From NCBI RefSeq assembly GCF_039529775.1, contig NZ_BAAANL010000002.1:434001-498000 (forward strand): a DNA stretch of 64,000 nt, written 5' to 3'. The position numbers and the translations under genes are program-made. Origin of the DNA: Myceligenerans crystallogenes (GTDB lineage: Bacteria > Actinomycetota > Actinomycetes > Actinomycetales > Cellulomonadaceae). Below the pieces are notes generated by a model that had not been told where the DNA came from, did not search any database, and worked only from the letters and a program-made list of their open reading frames with translations. How positions within the stretch are numbered: position 1 is the first letter of the stretch; each line of letters starts with the position of its first letter. Positions 17,038 through 25,471 of the stretch are shown here, piece after piece.

Positions 17038-17062
17038 CGGTTCCCCTCGTCCCGCAAAGGTG

Positions 17063-17097
17063 CTTGCCGGTCCCGCAAGACTTGCCAATACTGCAAG
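17063..17097. promoter_or_regulatory. Tandem CTTGC-n7-GCAAG operators
   Basis: Two 17-bp inverted repeats CTTGC-n7-GCAAG occupy 17063-17079 and 17081-17097, one base apart. Further CTTGC half-sites follow at 17102-17106 and 17118-17122. They fill the divergent intergenic region between the XRE-cupin regulator and the oxidoreductase gene, the expected place for its operators. Confidence 0.7.
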
Positions 17098-17138
17098 TCT
17101 GCTTGCACTCACGATACCTTGCGGGCGATGGTGGCCGC

Positions 17139-18200
17139 ATGAACGAGTCCTGGGAAGTGATCGTGATCGGCGGCGGCCCCGCGGGCCTGTCCGCCGCGCT
17201 GCTGCTGGGGCGGGCGCGCCGCAGGGTGCTGGTGGTCGACGCCGGCAGCCCGCGCAACCGCTTCGCCGCGCACATGCACGGCGTGCTCGGCAACGAGGGG
17301 GCCGAACCCGCCGCGCTGCTGGCGCGCGGACGCGAGGAGGTCGCCCGGTACGGCGTCGAGGTCCGCGACGGCCGGGTGACCGAGGTCCAGGAGCAGGACC
17401 GCGCCGTCGTCGTCTCCCTCGACGACGGGACCGAACTGACCGCGCGGGCGCTCGTCGTGGCGACCGGCATCACCGACTCCCTGCCCGGCGTGCCCGGCCT
17501 CGCCGGGCGCTGGGGCACGACGGTGCTGCACTGCCCGTACTGCCACGGCTGGGAGGTGCGCGACCGGCGGCTCGGCGTGCTCGTGACGTCCGCGATGGAC
17601 CTGCACCGGGCGCAGCTGGTGCGGCAGTGGAGCGAGGACGTGGTGGTGTTCGCGGGCGGGGTGTCCGACGGCATGGCGTCCGACGGCGCGGCGTCCGACG
17701 CGGGTCTGCTCACGCCCGAGCTCGAGGCGCGCCTGCGCGCCCGCGGCGTCGAGATCGTCACCTCTCCCGTGGTCGAGGTGCTCGGGGACGACGGCGCCGG
17801 GCGCGGCGCCGGTGGAGCCGGCGGCGATTCCGCCGCGATGTCCGGCGTGCGCACGGCGGACGGCGTCGTCGTCCCGGTCGACGCGATCTTCGCCGGCGGC
17901 GAGTCCGTCCCGCACGACGCGTTCCTCGCGCCGCTGGGGCTGGCTCGCTCGGAGACGCCCATGGGCAACTTCCTCGACGTCGACCAGACCGGCCGCACGA
18001 GCTCCGCGCGGATCTGGGCGGCCGGGAACGTCGTCAACCCGGGCCTGACGGTGCCGATGTCGATCGGCGCGGGCGCGCAGACCGGCGGCGCGGTGAACAT
18101 GGCGCTGGTCACCGAGGACTTCGATCTCGCGGAGGGCGCCGCACCCGCACCTACGGCCGCAGCCACAGCCACAGCCACCACCGAGGGGACCGCACGATGA
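17139..18200 (+). CDS. Thioredoxin-reductase-like FAD/NAD(P)H oxidoreductase
   Basis: 353 aa. FAD-binding IVIGGGPAGLSAALLLGRAR opens the protein. HCPYCHGWEV near residue 130 supplies a CxxC redox pair in the thioredoxin-reductase position. The C-terminal IWAAGNVVNPGLTVPMSIGAGAQTGGAVNMALV is the second FAD block. Compared with TrxB the region between (residues ~170-240) is degenerate and carries a low-complexity insert, so the NADPH site is hard to see. The frame opens at 17031 but homology starts at ATG 17139. It overlaps the methyltransferase start (ATGA). Confidence 0.88.
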   Translation: MNESWEVIVIGGGPAGLSAALLLGRARRRVLVVDAGSPRNRFAAHMHGVLGNEGAEPAALLARGREEVARYGVEVRDGRVTEVQEQDRAVVVSLDDGTELTARALVVATGITDSLPGVPGLAGRWGTTVLHCPYCHGWEVRDRRLGVLVTSAMDLHRAQLVRQWSEDVVVFAGGVSDGMASDGAASDAGLLTPELEARLRARGVEIVTSPVVEVLGDDGAGRGAGGAGGDSAAMSGVRTADGVVVPVDAIFAGGESVPHDAFLAPLGLARSETPMGNFLDVDQTGRTSSARIWAAGNVVNPGLTVPMSIGAGAQTGGAVNMALVTEDFDLAEGAAPAPTAAATATATTEGTAR

Positions 18201-18874
18201 ACCACGCAGCGAACCACACGCACACCGGCACCACCCCCGACGGGATGACCCCCGCGGAGTTCTGGGAGGACCGCTACGCCGGTTCCGACGGTGTCTGGTC
18301 GGGCCGCGTCAACCAGGTGCTGTCCGACGTCGCCGGGGACCTGCCGCCCGGCCGTGCCCTCGACCTCGGTTGCGGGGAGGGCGGCGACGCCGTCTGGCTC
18401 GCGCGGCAGGGCTGGACCGTGACCGGCGTCGACCTCTCCCCCACCGCCGTCGCGCGTGGCCGGGCGGCGGCCGCCGCGGCGGGCATCCCGCCGGAGCGAG
18501 CGGAGTTCGTCGCGCACGACCTCGCCACCTGGACCGCGGAGACAACGTACAACCTGGTCACGGCGTCGTTCCTGCAGTCGTGGCCGGTCGAGATCCCGCG
18601 CGCCGACATCCTGCGGCGGGCCACCGGGGCGGTCGCGCCCGGCGGCCGGATGCTCGTCCTCGCGCACGCCGCGGCGCCGTCGTGGGCCCCGCCGGAGATG
18701 ACGGAGGGCTACCCGTTCCCCAGCCCGGAGCGGGACCTGGCGGCCCTCCAGCTCGGCGCCGGCTGGACCGTCCTGGCGGCAGAAACCCGCGAGCGCCCCG
18801 TCACCAGCCCGGAGGGCGACCCGGCGACGCTGCTCGACAGCGTGGTCCTGGTCAAACGTGAGGATGCAATGTAG
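18197..18874 (+). CDS. Class I SAM-dependent methyltransferase
   Basis: 225 aa. Motif I is ALDLGCGEGGDAVWLARQG and the acidic ribose-binding residue is in VTGVDLSPTAVARG, giving a TehB/thiopurine-methyltransferase-like Rossmann fold. FWEDRY near the N-terminus is typical of that group. The start overlaps the stop of the oxidoreductase, so the two are co-translated under the XRE-cupin regulator. The substrate is not evident; small thiol or chalcogen compounds are possible given the redox partner. Confidence 0.85.
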   Translation: MNHAANHTHTGTTPDGMTPAEFWEDRYAGSDGVWSGRVNQVLSDVAGDLPPGRALDLGCGEGGDAVWLARQGWTVTGVDLSPTAVARGRAAAAAAGIPPERAEFVAHDLATWTAETTYNLVTASFLQSWPVEIPRADILRRATGAVAPGGRMLVLAHAAAPSWAPPEMTEGYPFPSPERDLAALQLGAGWTVLAAETRERPVTSPEGDPATLLDSVVLVKREDAM

Positions 18875-19032
18875 TCGGCGGCTTGCCGCGGACGGTCGGT
18901 CGAAAGTCGAGAAGTCGGCCCCTCGGGGAACCGACCGCACGGACATCGGACCGACCGCTCGGCAGCCGGCCGACCGCAGCCCCGACCCACGCCGTCCACT
19001 CTCCGTTCAGCCGGGCGGGTTAGCGTGCCCGC

Positions 19033-19923
19033 ATGCTGGAGGACGTGCGGCAGTACATCGACAAGCTGCAGATCGACGGGCACACCGTCGGCGAGGACCA
19101 CGACGACGACCCGGTGCTCATCGACCCGGCCGGCCGGGCGGTGGACACCTGGCGGGACAACTACCCGTACGAGGAGCGCATGCCGCGCGCCGAGTACGAC
19201 GAGACGAAGTACCTGCTGCAGGTGGAGCTGCTGAAGCTGCAGAGCTGGGTCACGGCCACGGGCGGGCGGCACGTGGTCCTGTTCGAGGGGCGTGACGCCG
19301 CGGGCAAGGGCGGCACGATCAAGCGGTTCATGGAGCACCTCAACCCGCGCTACGCCCGGACGGTGGCGCTCTCGAAGCCCACCGAGCGCGAGCAGAACCA
19401 GTGGTACTTCCAGCGGTACGTGCAGCATCTGCCGACGGCGGGCGAGCTGGTGCTGTTCGACCGGTCCTGGTACAACCGGGCCGGGGTCGAGCGGGTGATG
19501 GGTTTCGCGGAGGCCGACCAGTACGAGCAGTTCATGACGCAGGCGCCGCTGTTCGAGAAGATGCTGGTGGAGTCGGGCATCACGGTGACGAAGTTCTGGT
19601 TCTCCGTGACCCAGGCCGAGCAGCGCACGCGGTTCATCATCCGCCAGGTGGACCCGGTGCGGCGCTGGAAGCTCTCCCCTATGGACCTGGAGTCCCTCGA
19701 CAAGTGGGAGCAGTACACGGCCGCCAAGGAGGAGATGTTCCGCCGCACCGACACGGACTGGGCGCCGTGGATCACCATCAAGAGCAACGACAAGAAGCGC
19801 GCCCGCGTGAACGCGATGCGCCACTTCCTGTCGCGCTTCGACTACGAGGGCAAGGACGACGCCGTCGTCGGCACCCCGGACCCGGAGATCATCCGGCGGG
19901 GCATCGAGGCGGTCGGCGACTAG
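19033..19923 (+). CDS. ppk2: Polyphosphate kinase 2
   Basis: Transfers phosphate between polyphosphate and nucleotides in the cytosol. The 296-aa, single-domain product has Walker A FEGRDAAGKGGTIKRF, Walker B LVLFDRSWYNRAGVERVMGF and the lid region VTQAEQRTRFIIRQVDPVRRWKLSPMD. The start ATG 19033 sits six bases after a TAGCGT element, so the transcript may be leaderless. Its stop overlaps the converging SDR gene by four bases. Nucleotide preference (ADP or GDP) cannot be read from sequence alone. Confidence 0.95.
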   Translation: MLEDVRQYIDKLQIDGHTVGEDHDDDPVLIDPAGRAVDTWRDNYPYEERMPRAEYDETKYLLQVELLKLQSWVTATGGRHVVLFEGRDAAGKGGTIKRFMEHLNPRYARTVALSKPTEREQNQWYFQRYVQHLPTAGELVLFDRSWYNRAGVERVMGFAEADQYEQFMTQAPLFEKMLVESGITVTKFWFSVTQAEQRTRFIIRQVDPVRRWKLSPMDLESLDKWEQYTAAKEEMFRRTDTDWAPWITIKSNDKKRARVNAMRHFLSRFDYEGKDDAVVGTPDPEIIRRGIEAVGD

Positions 19924-20861
19924 CCCGCGACCAGGGACGGGTCGAGCAGTCTCACGCCCGCGAGCGCCTCGACCTGGTCCCACACGCTCGCCGCGAGCGC
20001 CGGGTCCGGTGACGCGGTGCGCGGCGTCGGCTCGACGCGGACGGGCCGGCCCTTGAAGGCGCCCGCGGGGGCGAAGTAGTCGCCGCCGCGGGCGCCGGGG
20101 TCGGTCAGCGCGCGCACCGCCGCCCAGGCGGCGGTGTCCTTGCCCTGGGCGAACGGGGTGAAGGGGTTGCGCTGGTAGGGGGTGCCGGCGTCGCGGACGC
20201 CGGGGCGGTGCGGGGTCCGCGCGTCGACGCCGACGCCGGGGCGGGTGACGATCGAGGCGACGGGGACCCCGGCGGCGCGCAGGCGGCGGTCGAGCTCGAA
20301 GGCGAGGATCTCGGTGACGGTCTTGACCTTGGTGTAGGCGTGCACGCCGAGGCGCGGCACCCCGGCGACGTCGTCGGCCCGCTGCTTGAAGCGGGTGACG
20401 AAGCCCGTGGAGGCGTGCACGACGCGGGCGGTGCCGTGGTCGCGGCCGGTGGCCGCGAGCGCGGGCAGGATCCCGGCGAGGAGCGTGGCGTTGGCCAGGA
20501 CGTGGCTGGTCAGGAGGGTGGGGAGCCCGTCGGGGGTGGTGCTGTGCCTCAGGTCCATGACGCCGCCGTTGAGGAAGATGCCGTCCACGCGGGCGAGGCC
20601 GGCGATACGGACGGCGGCGTCGGCGACGGACGTCAGGGAGGTGAGGTCAACAACGACGGTGTCGACCTGCGCGCCGGGGACCTGGCCGCGGAGGGCGGCG
20701 CGCGCGGCCTGGAGCTTGCTCTCCGAGCGTGAGGCGAGGACCACGTGGGCGCCCGCGGCGGCGAGCTGCTCGGCGGCGAAGTAGCCGATGCCGGCGCTGC
20801 CGCCGGTGACGACGTGGGTGCGGCCGGTCTGGTCGGGGAGGCGGGCGGGGTTCCAGGTCAT
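19920..20861 (-). CDS. Short-chain dehydrogenase/reductase
   Basis: 313-aa NAD(P)-dependent oxidoreductase. The cofactor motif is VVTGGSAGIGYFAAEQLAAAGA, followed by the structural NGG and the active-site YTKVK (YxxxK). A run from ~175 to 240 (GVDARTPHRPGVRDAGTPYQRNPF) is the lid. ATG 20861 has a GGAG site. It is divergent from a TetR gene with two operators between them, so it is probably induced when the TetR ligand is present. The substrate is unknown. Confidence 0.9.
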   Translation of the reverse strand: MTWNPARLPDQTGRTHVVTGGSAGIGYFAAEQLAAAGAHVVLASRSESKLQAARAALRGQVPGAQVDTVVVDLTSLTSVADAAVRIAGLARVDGIFLNGGVMDLRHSTTPDGLPTLLTSHVLANATLLAGILPALAATGRDHGTARVVHASTGFVTRFKQRADDVAGVPRLGVHAYTKVKTVTEILAFELDRRLRAAGVPVASIVTRPGVGVDARTPHRPGVRDAGTPYQRNPFTPFAQGKDTAAWAAVRALTDPGARGGDYFAPAGAFKGRPVRVEPTPRTASPDPALAASVWDQVEALAGVRLLDPSLVAG

Positions 20862-20884
20862 GGGGTCTCCAGGGGGCTCGTCAC

Positions 20885-20952
20885 AACCGGATCATCTATC
20901 CGGTTGACCGTCGCCAACGTAGCCCACCCCGAAACGGATCGTCAATCCGGTT
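20885..20952. promoter_or_regulatory. Twin TetR operators
   Basis: AACCGGAT-n5-ATCCGGTT at 20885-20905 is a perfect 21-bp inverted repeat. A second copy with one mismatch, AAACGGAT-n5-ATCCGGTT, lies at 20932-20952. Centres are 47 bases apart. They occupy the divergent SDR/TetR intergenic region and are the obvious binding sites of the TetR protein. Confidence 0.8.
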
Positions 20953-20971
20953 GGCGCGCTAGACTCTCCCC

Positions 20972-21514
20972 GTGCCCGCCCAGCGATCCGACGCCGTCCG
21001 CAGCCGCGCCCGCATCCTCGACGCCGCCCGCGGCGCCGACGCCGGCTCCCTGCGGTTGAACGACGTCGCGCGGGCGGCGGGCGTCGGCGTCGGGACGGTC
21101 TACCGGCACTTCCCCACGGTCCAGACGCTGCTCGAGGCGCTCACCACCGAGGCCCTGGAGCGGCTGCGCGACCTCGCGCGCGAGGCAGCCGCGGACCCCG
21201 GCCCGGCGGCGGGCCTCGGCCGGCTGATCCGGGCGGCCCTCGACCTGCAGCTGGAGGTCGGCGGCCTCCAGGCGGTCATGACCAGCCCCGACGTGGGCGA
21301 GACGACGGCTGCCCTGCGCACCGAGATCTTCGGCCTGTTCGCCCGGATCCTGGACCGCGCCCAGGCGGCGGGCGCCGCGCGGGCGGACCTCACCCCGGCG
21401 CGCGTCCAGCACCTGGTGTGCGGCATCGAGCACGCCGTCCAGCTCGGCACCCCGGAAGACCGGGACGTGTACGTGGACATCGTCCTGGCGGGGCTCCGGC
21501 CGGCGCCGGGCTGA
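20972..21514 (+). CDS. TetR-family transcriptional regulator
   Basis: 180 aa. The N-terminal helix-turn-helix is SRARILDAARGADAGSLRLNDVARAAGVGVGTVYRHFPTVQTLLEAL; the C-terminal helical ligand domain is short. The start is a GTG placed six bases after TAGACT (20960-20965), suggesting a leaderless transcript. The second operator ends 20 bases before the start, so the protein should repress itself and the divergent SDR gene. Confidence 0.92.
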   Translation: MPAQRSDAVRSRARILDAARGADAGSLRLNDVARAAGVGVGTVYRHFPTVQTLLEALTTEALERLRDLAREAAADPGPAAGLGRLIRAALDLQLEVGGLQAVMTSPDVGETTAALRTEIFGLFARILDRAQAAGAARADLTPARVQHLVCGIEHAVQLGTPEDRDVYVDIVLAGLRPAPG

Positions 21515-21561
21515 CCCGCGCCGCACGGCCCCTCCGAACCGATACGCACCAGCTCGGCCCC

Positions 21562-21601
21562 TTGTTCGCGGCCCCCGGACTCCCTACTGTTGAAGCGCTT
21601 C
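21562..21601 (+). promoter_or_regulatory. Cellulase promoter with LacI-type operator
   Basis: TTGTTC (21562-21567), a 17-base spacer and TACTGT (21585-21590) form a sigma-A-like promoter. GAAGCGCTTC, a perfect 10-bp palindrome with the central CG of LacI-family operators, lies at 21592-21601 over the expected transcription start. This is the layout of sugar-controlled cellulase genes under CebR-like repressors; no such repressor gene is in the window. Confidence 0.6.
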
Positions 21602-21652
21602 GACGGAGTCTCCGCCGGAGCGTCTCCACCATGCGCGAGGAAGGGCATCGGA

Positions 21653-23401
21653 GTGAAGAATTCAACGTTGCGGCCGGCGGCACGGCCGGGAACAGCAGGG
21701 CGCCGGAGGCCGGTACGCGAGGTGGTCGCGGTCGCGGTCGCCGGCCTGGCGCTCCTCGCCGGTTCGGTGGCCCCCGCCACGGCGCAGCCCGCCGCCCGGC
21801 ACGCACCCGCGAGCGCCGCCGACGTCGTCGCCGCGATGCAGCCGGGCTGGAACCTGGGCAACACCCTGGACGCCCTGGGCCCGGACGAGACGGCCTGGGG
21901 CAACCCGCGGGTGACGCGGCAGCTGCTGGACGAGATCGAGGACCAGGGCTTCCGGTCGGTCCGGATCCCGGTGTCGTGGGGCCAGCACCAGGGCGGGGCG
22001 CCCGGCTACGCCGTGGACCCGGTGTGGATGGACCGCGTCGAGGAGGTCGTGGACCTGGCGCTCGACGAGGACCTGATGGTCCTGCTGAACATCCACCACG
22101 ACTCGTGGACGTGGGCGAACGCGATGCCGGCGGAGCACGACGCCGTCGTCGCGCAGTACGACGCCCTGTGGGAGCAGATCGCGGAGCGGTTCCGCGATCA
22201 CCCGCGCGAGGTGCTGTTCGAGAGCATCAACGAGCCGCAGTTCGCCGGGGTCGACGACGCGACGTCATACACCCTGCTCGACGAGCTGAACACGCGCTTC
22301 CACGAGATCGTGCGCGCGTCGGGCGGCGGCAACGCCGACCGCGTGCTCGTGCTGCCCACCCTGCACACGAACGCCGACCAGGGGCGGCTGGACGCGCTGA
22401 ACGCGACGTTCGACGAGCTCGCGGACCCGAACCTCGCGGCCACCGTGCACTTCTACGGGTACTGGCCGTTCAGCGTGAACGTGGCGGGTGGCTTCCGGTT
22501 CGACGCGACCGCGCGGGCCGACGCCGACGGGACGTTCCAGCGCGTCCACGACTCGTTCACGGCGCGCGGCATCCCGGTGATCCTCGGGGAGTTCGGGCTG
22601 CTCGGCTTCGACCGGCACACCGGCACGATCGAGCAGGGCGAGAAGCTGAAGTTCTTCGAGTACACCGGCAACCTGGCGCGCACCACCGACGTCACGACGA
22701 TGCTCTGGGACAACGGCCAGCACTTCGACCGCACGGCGTTCACGTGGCGGGACAAGGAGCTGTTCGCGTACCTGTCCACGAGCTGGGTGCGGCGCAGCGG
22801 CACGGCGTCGTCGGACCTGGTGTTCGTGGACGCCGACGGCGCCGCTACGGCGCGGACCGTCACGCTCGAACCGCACGGGACCTCGTTCCGCGGGGTGTAC
22901 GAGGGACCGCGGGCACTGCGGGCGGGGCGTGACTACACGCGTTCGGGCGACACGCTGACGCTCTCGGCGGCATTGCTCGGGCGGCTGGCGGGTTCCGGCG
23001 CGACCGGCGAGCGGGCCACGCTGCGGGTGAAGTACTCCTCGGGCCTGCCGTGGAAGCTGCACGTGATCCGGTTCGGCACGCCGGAGCTCGGCGCGGCGCA
23101 GGGCACGACGGACGGCTTCGCGATCCCCACGTCCTTCGACGGCGACCGCCTCGCCACGATGGAGGCGAGGTACGCCGACGACGGCACGAACGCCGGCCCG
23201 CACAACTGGACCTCGTACAAGGAGTACGACGTCGCGTTCACGCCGGACGAGGCGAACGGCGCGATCATCCTGCGCCCGGCCTTCTTCAACGAGGTCGCCG
23301 ACGCGCGGCCCGTGCGGCTGACGTTCCACTTCTGGAGCGGCGAGAAGGTGTCGTACACGGTGACCCGCGAGGGGACCGCGGTGTCGGGGGCGGCGGGCTG
23401 A
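21653..23401 (+). CDS. Secreted GH5 cellulase with X2 and CBM46-like domains
   Basis: 582 aa. After a long signal peptide, residues ~50-360 are a GH5 barrel opening with MQPGWNLGNTLDALGPDETAWGNP, with the acid/base in ESINEPQF (~192) and the nucleophile in VILGEFGLLG (~311). Residues ~375-475 resemble an X2/Ig-like module and ~485-575 a CBM46-like module (WTSYKEYDVAFTPDEANGAIILRP), the architecture of GH5 subfamily 4 endoglucanases. The chosen GTG 21653 follows GAGGAAGGG; the longer frame from 21590 would start inside the operator. Confidence 0.9.
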   Translation: MKNSTLRPAARPGTAGRRRPVREVVAVAVAGLALLAGSVAPATAQPAARHAPASAADVVAAMQPGWNLGNTLDALGPDETAWGNPRVTRQLLDEIEDQGFRSVRIPVSWGQHQGGAPGYAVDPVWMDRVEEVVDLALDEDLMVLLNIHHDSWTWANAMPAEHDAVVAQYDALWEQIAERFRDHPREVLFESINEPQFAGVDDATSYTLLDELNTRFHEIVRASGGGNADRVLVLPTLHTNADQGRLDALNATFDELADPNLAATVHFYGYWPFSVNVAGGFRFDATARADADGTFQRVHDSFTARGIPVILGEFGLLGFDRHTGTIEQGEKLKFFEYTGNLARTTDVTTMLWDNGQHFDRTAFTWRDKELFAYLSTSWVRRSGTASSDLVFVDADGAATARTVTLEPHGTSFRGVYEGPRALRAGRDYTRSGDTLTLSAALLGRLAGSGATGERATLRVKYSSGLPWKLHVIRFGTPELGAAQGTTDGFAIPTSFDGDRLATMEARYADDGTNAGPHNWTSYKEYDVAFTPDEANGAIILRPAFFNEVADARPVRLTFHFWSGEKVSYTVTREGTAVSGAAG

Positions 23402-23418
23402 CGCCTGCTCGGTACGAG

Positions 23419-23452
23419 GCGGGGCCGCGGATCGCACGGATCGCGGCCCCGC
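23419..23452 (+). terminator. Hairpin terminator after the cellulase gene
   Basis: GCGGGGCCGCG and CGCGGCCCCGC form a perfect 11-bp stem with a 12-base loop, starting 18 bases after the cellulase stop. No T-run follows. Confidence 0.65.
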
Positions 23453-23624
23453 GTCCTGTCAGGCACGACGTCAGGCGCTCCACCCCCCCCGTGAAGTGGT
23501 CGTAGCACCGTGAACCGTCGATACCGTTCCGGTCGACGACGGCGCCGGGGTTGGGGTCGGTCAGGCGCCCCTCTCGCTCGGGGTCCGGCGCCGACCGGCG
23601 GTCCTGCGGCGGTAGTGTCGCGGC

Positions 23625-24170
23625 GTGGACGGTGCGTTCGGTGGACGGTTCGGCGGACGTGCCGGTGGACGCCTTGGCGGGCCAGGCCGCGGATCGTCCG
23701 GCGAGCGGGGCGGCGGGCCGCGGCGCTACCGGGACGTGCGGGCGTCTCAGGTCGCGGCGTCGCCGGAGGTGGTGTGGGCGGCGGTCCTGCTTCAGGTCGA
23801 GGTGCTCGGGCCGGACCGGTACGTGCGGCTCATGGGCTGCCGGGACCGGGGCCGCGGCGGCCCACGGCCGCTCGCGGCGGGTTCCCTGGTCCCGGGTTTC
23901 CGGGTCGACGGCGCGATGCCGCCGCAGGTGCTCGTGCTCGACGGTGCGCATCGGTTCTCCGCGTATCGTCTGACGTTCCGGTTGCTGCCGGGCGCCGACG
24001 GCGGGACCCGCCTGGAAGCACACACAGACGCCGTCTTCCCCGGGGTGCTCGGGACTGTCTACCGGCTGCTGGTGTTCGACTCGCGGCTGCACAAGCTGGC
24101 GACGTGGAGCATCGTGCGGCGGGTCCGGAGGCGTGCCGACCGGATGGCGCGGAGGGGTCTACCCGCGTGA
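23625..24170 (+). CDS. SRPBCC-like hypothetical protein
   Basis: 181 aa. The N-terminal ~35 residues are Gly/Arg-rich. The rest has the alternating strand pattern of a START/SRPBCC fold and the tail VFPGVLGTVYRLLVFDSRLHKLATWSIVRRVRRRA found in a group of small actinobacterial SRPBCC proteins. No catalytic motif can be named. The GTG start is six bases after TAGTGT, consistent with a leaderless transcript. An eight-C run (23483-23490) lies upstream in the otherwise featureless 170-base gap after the cellulase terminator. Confidence 0.65.
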   Translation: MDGAFGGRFGGRAGGRLGGPGRGSSGERGGGPRRYRDVRASQVAASPEVVWAAVLLQVEVLGPDRYVRLMGCRDRGRGGPRPLAAGSLVPGFRVDGAMPPQVLVLDGAHRFSAYRLTFRLLPGADGGTRLEAHTDAVFPGVLGTVYRLLVFDSRLHKLATWSIVRRVRRRADRMARRGLPA

Positions 24171-24229
24171 GAAGCGGGCCGGAGAAGACCGGCGGGAACG
24201 CGAGACGAGATGGGATGAGACGAGACGAG

Positions 24230-24658
24230 ATGAGTCGCGAGATAGTACGCAGCAATCCTGAGTCGCTCCATCCGACGCCCGGCTACCACCACGTGACGAT
24301 TGCCGACGCCGGCCCGACGGCATACCTGGCCGGGCAGTGCCCGCTCGATCGCAGCGGGACGCTGGTCGGCCCGGGCGACCTGGACGCCCAGACGGATCAG
24401 GTCGTCGTCAACGCCCTCGCGGCGCTGGACGCGGCGGGGGCCCGGCCGGACGACGTCGTGCGATCGGTGATCTATGTCGTCAGCGACGACTCCGGGGTGC
24501 TCGGCGCCGCCTGGCACCGGTTGACCGCATCCGAGCTCGGGCCGGCGTTCACGTCGGCGAGCACGCTGCTGGGGGTGGCGCAGCTCGGGTTCCCCGGGCA
24601 GCTCGTCGAGGTGGACCTGACGGCGGCGTTGCCGCGCCGGGCGACGCCGTCGTCGTGA
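24230..24658 (+). CDS. RidA/YjgF family protein
   Basis: 142 aa. The conserved YLAGQCPLD, QTDQVVVNALAALDAAGARPDDVVRSVIYV and PGQLVEVDLTA segments match the RidA family, whose canonical members hydrolyse reactive enamines/imines. The Arg that binds the carboxylate in canonical RidA (in IPxRxxV) is not obvious, so this may be a divergent subgroup. ATG 24230 and 24215 are alternative starts. Both lie in a repetitive GAGACGAGAT tract with no clear ribosome site. Confidence 0.85.
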   Translation: MSREIVRSNPESLHPTPGYHHVTIADAGPTAYLAGQCPLDRSGTLVGPGDLDAQTDQVVVNALAALDAAGARPDDVVRSVIYVVSDDSGVLGAAWHRLTASELGPAFTSASTLLGVAQLGFPGQLVEVDLTAALPRRATPSS

Positions 24659-24861
24659 CGGGGAGCGGGAGCGGGAGCGACCGACGGTGACGGGTAGGTT
24701 CGGCCACGAGTAGCGTACGTGTCGTGTCCGGCAACGGATTCGTGGCGGAGCCTGCTCCCCGCGTCAAGGACGACGAAGACCACGGCGGGCGGGGACACCG
24801 GGAGTGATCACGACGCCCGGGAATGTTCACGGAACGATCCGCACGCACAGGCAGGAGAAGC

Positions 24862-25413
24862 ATGTCCCGCAACGCCCTCATTCTTCACGGGACCGGGGCC
24901 CGGCCCGAGTGGCTCTGGTACTCGTGGCTCGGCAGCCGGTTGCGCGAACGAGGGTACGACGTCGTCGTCCCGCATCATCCGGGGATCAACGTGGACCCGC
25001 TGGCGGACGTGCTGCCGCAGGTCCTGGCGCATCGGTTCGACGAGGAGACCGTCCTGGTGGGACATTCCGGAGGGGCCGCGTTGCTGCTCGCCGTCCTGGA
25101 ACGGCTGGAGGTGGCAGTCGCGCAGAGCGTTCTCGTGGCGGGGTACAGCACTCCCCCGAACGACGGCACCGAGCCCGCCCTGCAGACGACGTACGACTGG
25201 CCCGCGATCCGGCGCAGCGCCGGTGACCTGTGGTTCGTCAACTCCGTGACCGATCCGTACGGGTGCGACGCCGAGCAGGGACGGGCCATGCAGCGCCGGC
25301 TCCGCGGGACACTGGTGGTCCGGGACGATCCGGCGCCTGGCGCGGGTACGCAGCTCGATCCCCGGCATTTCGAGGCCGACACCCTGGAACTGGTGGATCG
25401 GTTGATTCCCTGA
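24862..25413 (+). CDS. Small alpha/beta hydrolase (RBBP9/YdeN-like)
   Basis: 183 aa. NALILHGTGARPEWLWYSWL provides the oxyanion strand, VGHSGGAALLLAVL the nucleophile elbow (GHSGG), and a C-terminal Asp/His pair lies in the last 40 residues (DPRHFEADTLELVDRL). This length and the GHSxG context match the RBBP9/YdeN serine-hydrolase family, whose substrates are mostly unknown. The start ATG follows GGAGAAG. The 200-base gap upstream holds no recognisable element. Confidence 0.85.
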   Translation: MSRNALILHGTGARPEWLWYSWLGSRLRERGYDVVVPHHPGINVDPLADVLPQVLAHRFDEETVLVGHSGGAALLLAVLERLEVAVAQSVLVAGYSTPPNDGTEPALQTTYDWPAIRRSAGDLWFVNSVTDPYGCDAEQGRAMQRRLRGTLVVRDDPAPGAGTQLDPRHFEADTLELVDRLIP

Positions 25414-25471
25414 GCACGCTGTCGACCCAACGCCGGACCCTGCGGGGGGCGACCCGTTCCACCGGCCCGTT

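Noticed and set aside
20972..21514. TetR gene as part of an antibiotic-resistance cassette
   Set aside because: The divergent partner is an SDR oxidoreductase and not an efflux pump; nothing else supports resistance.
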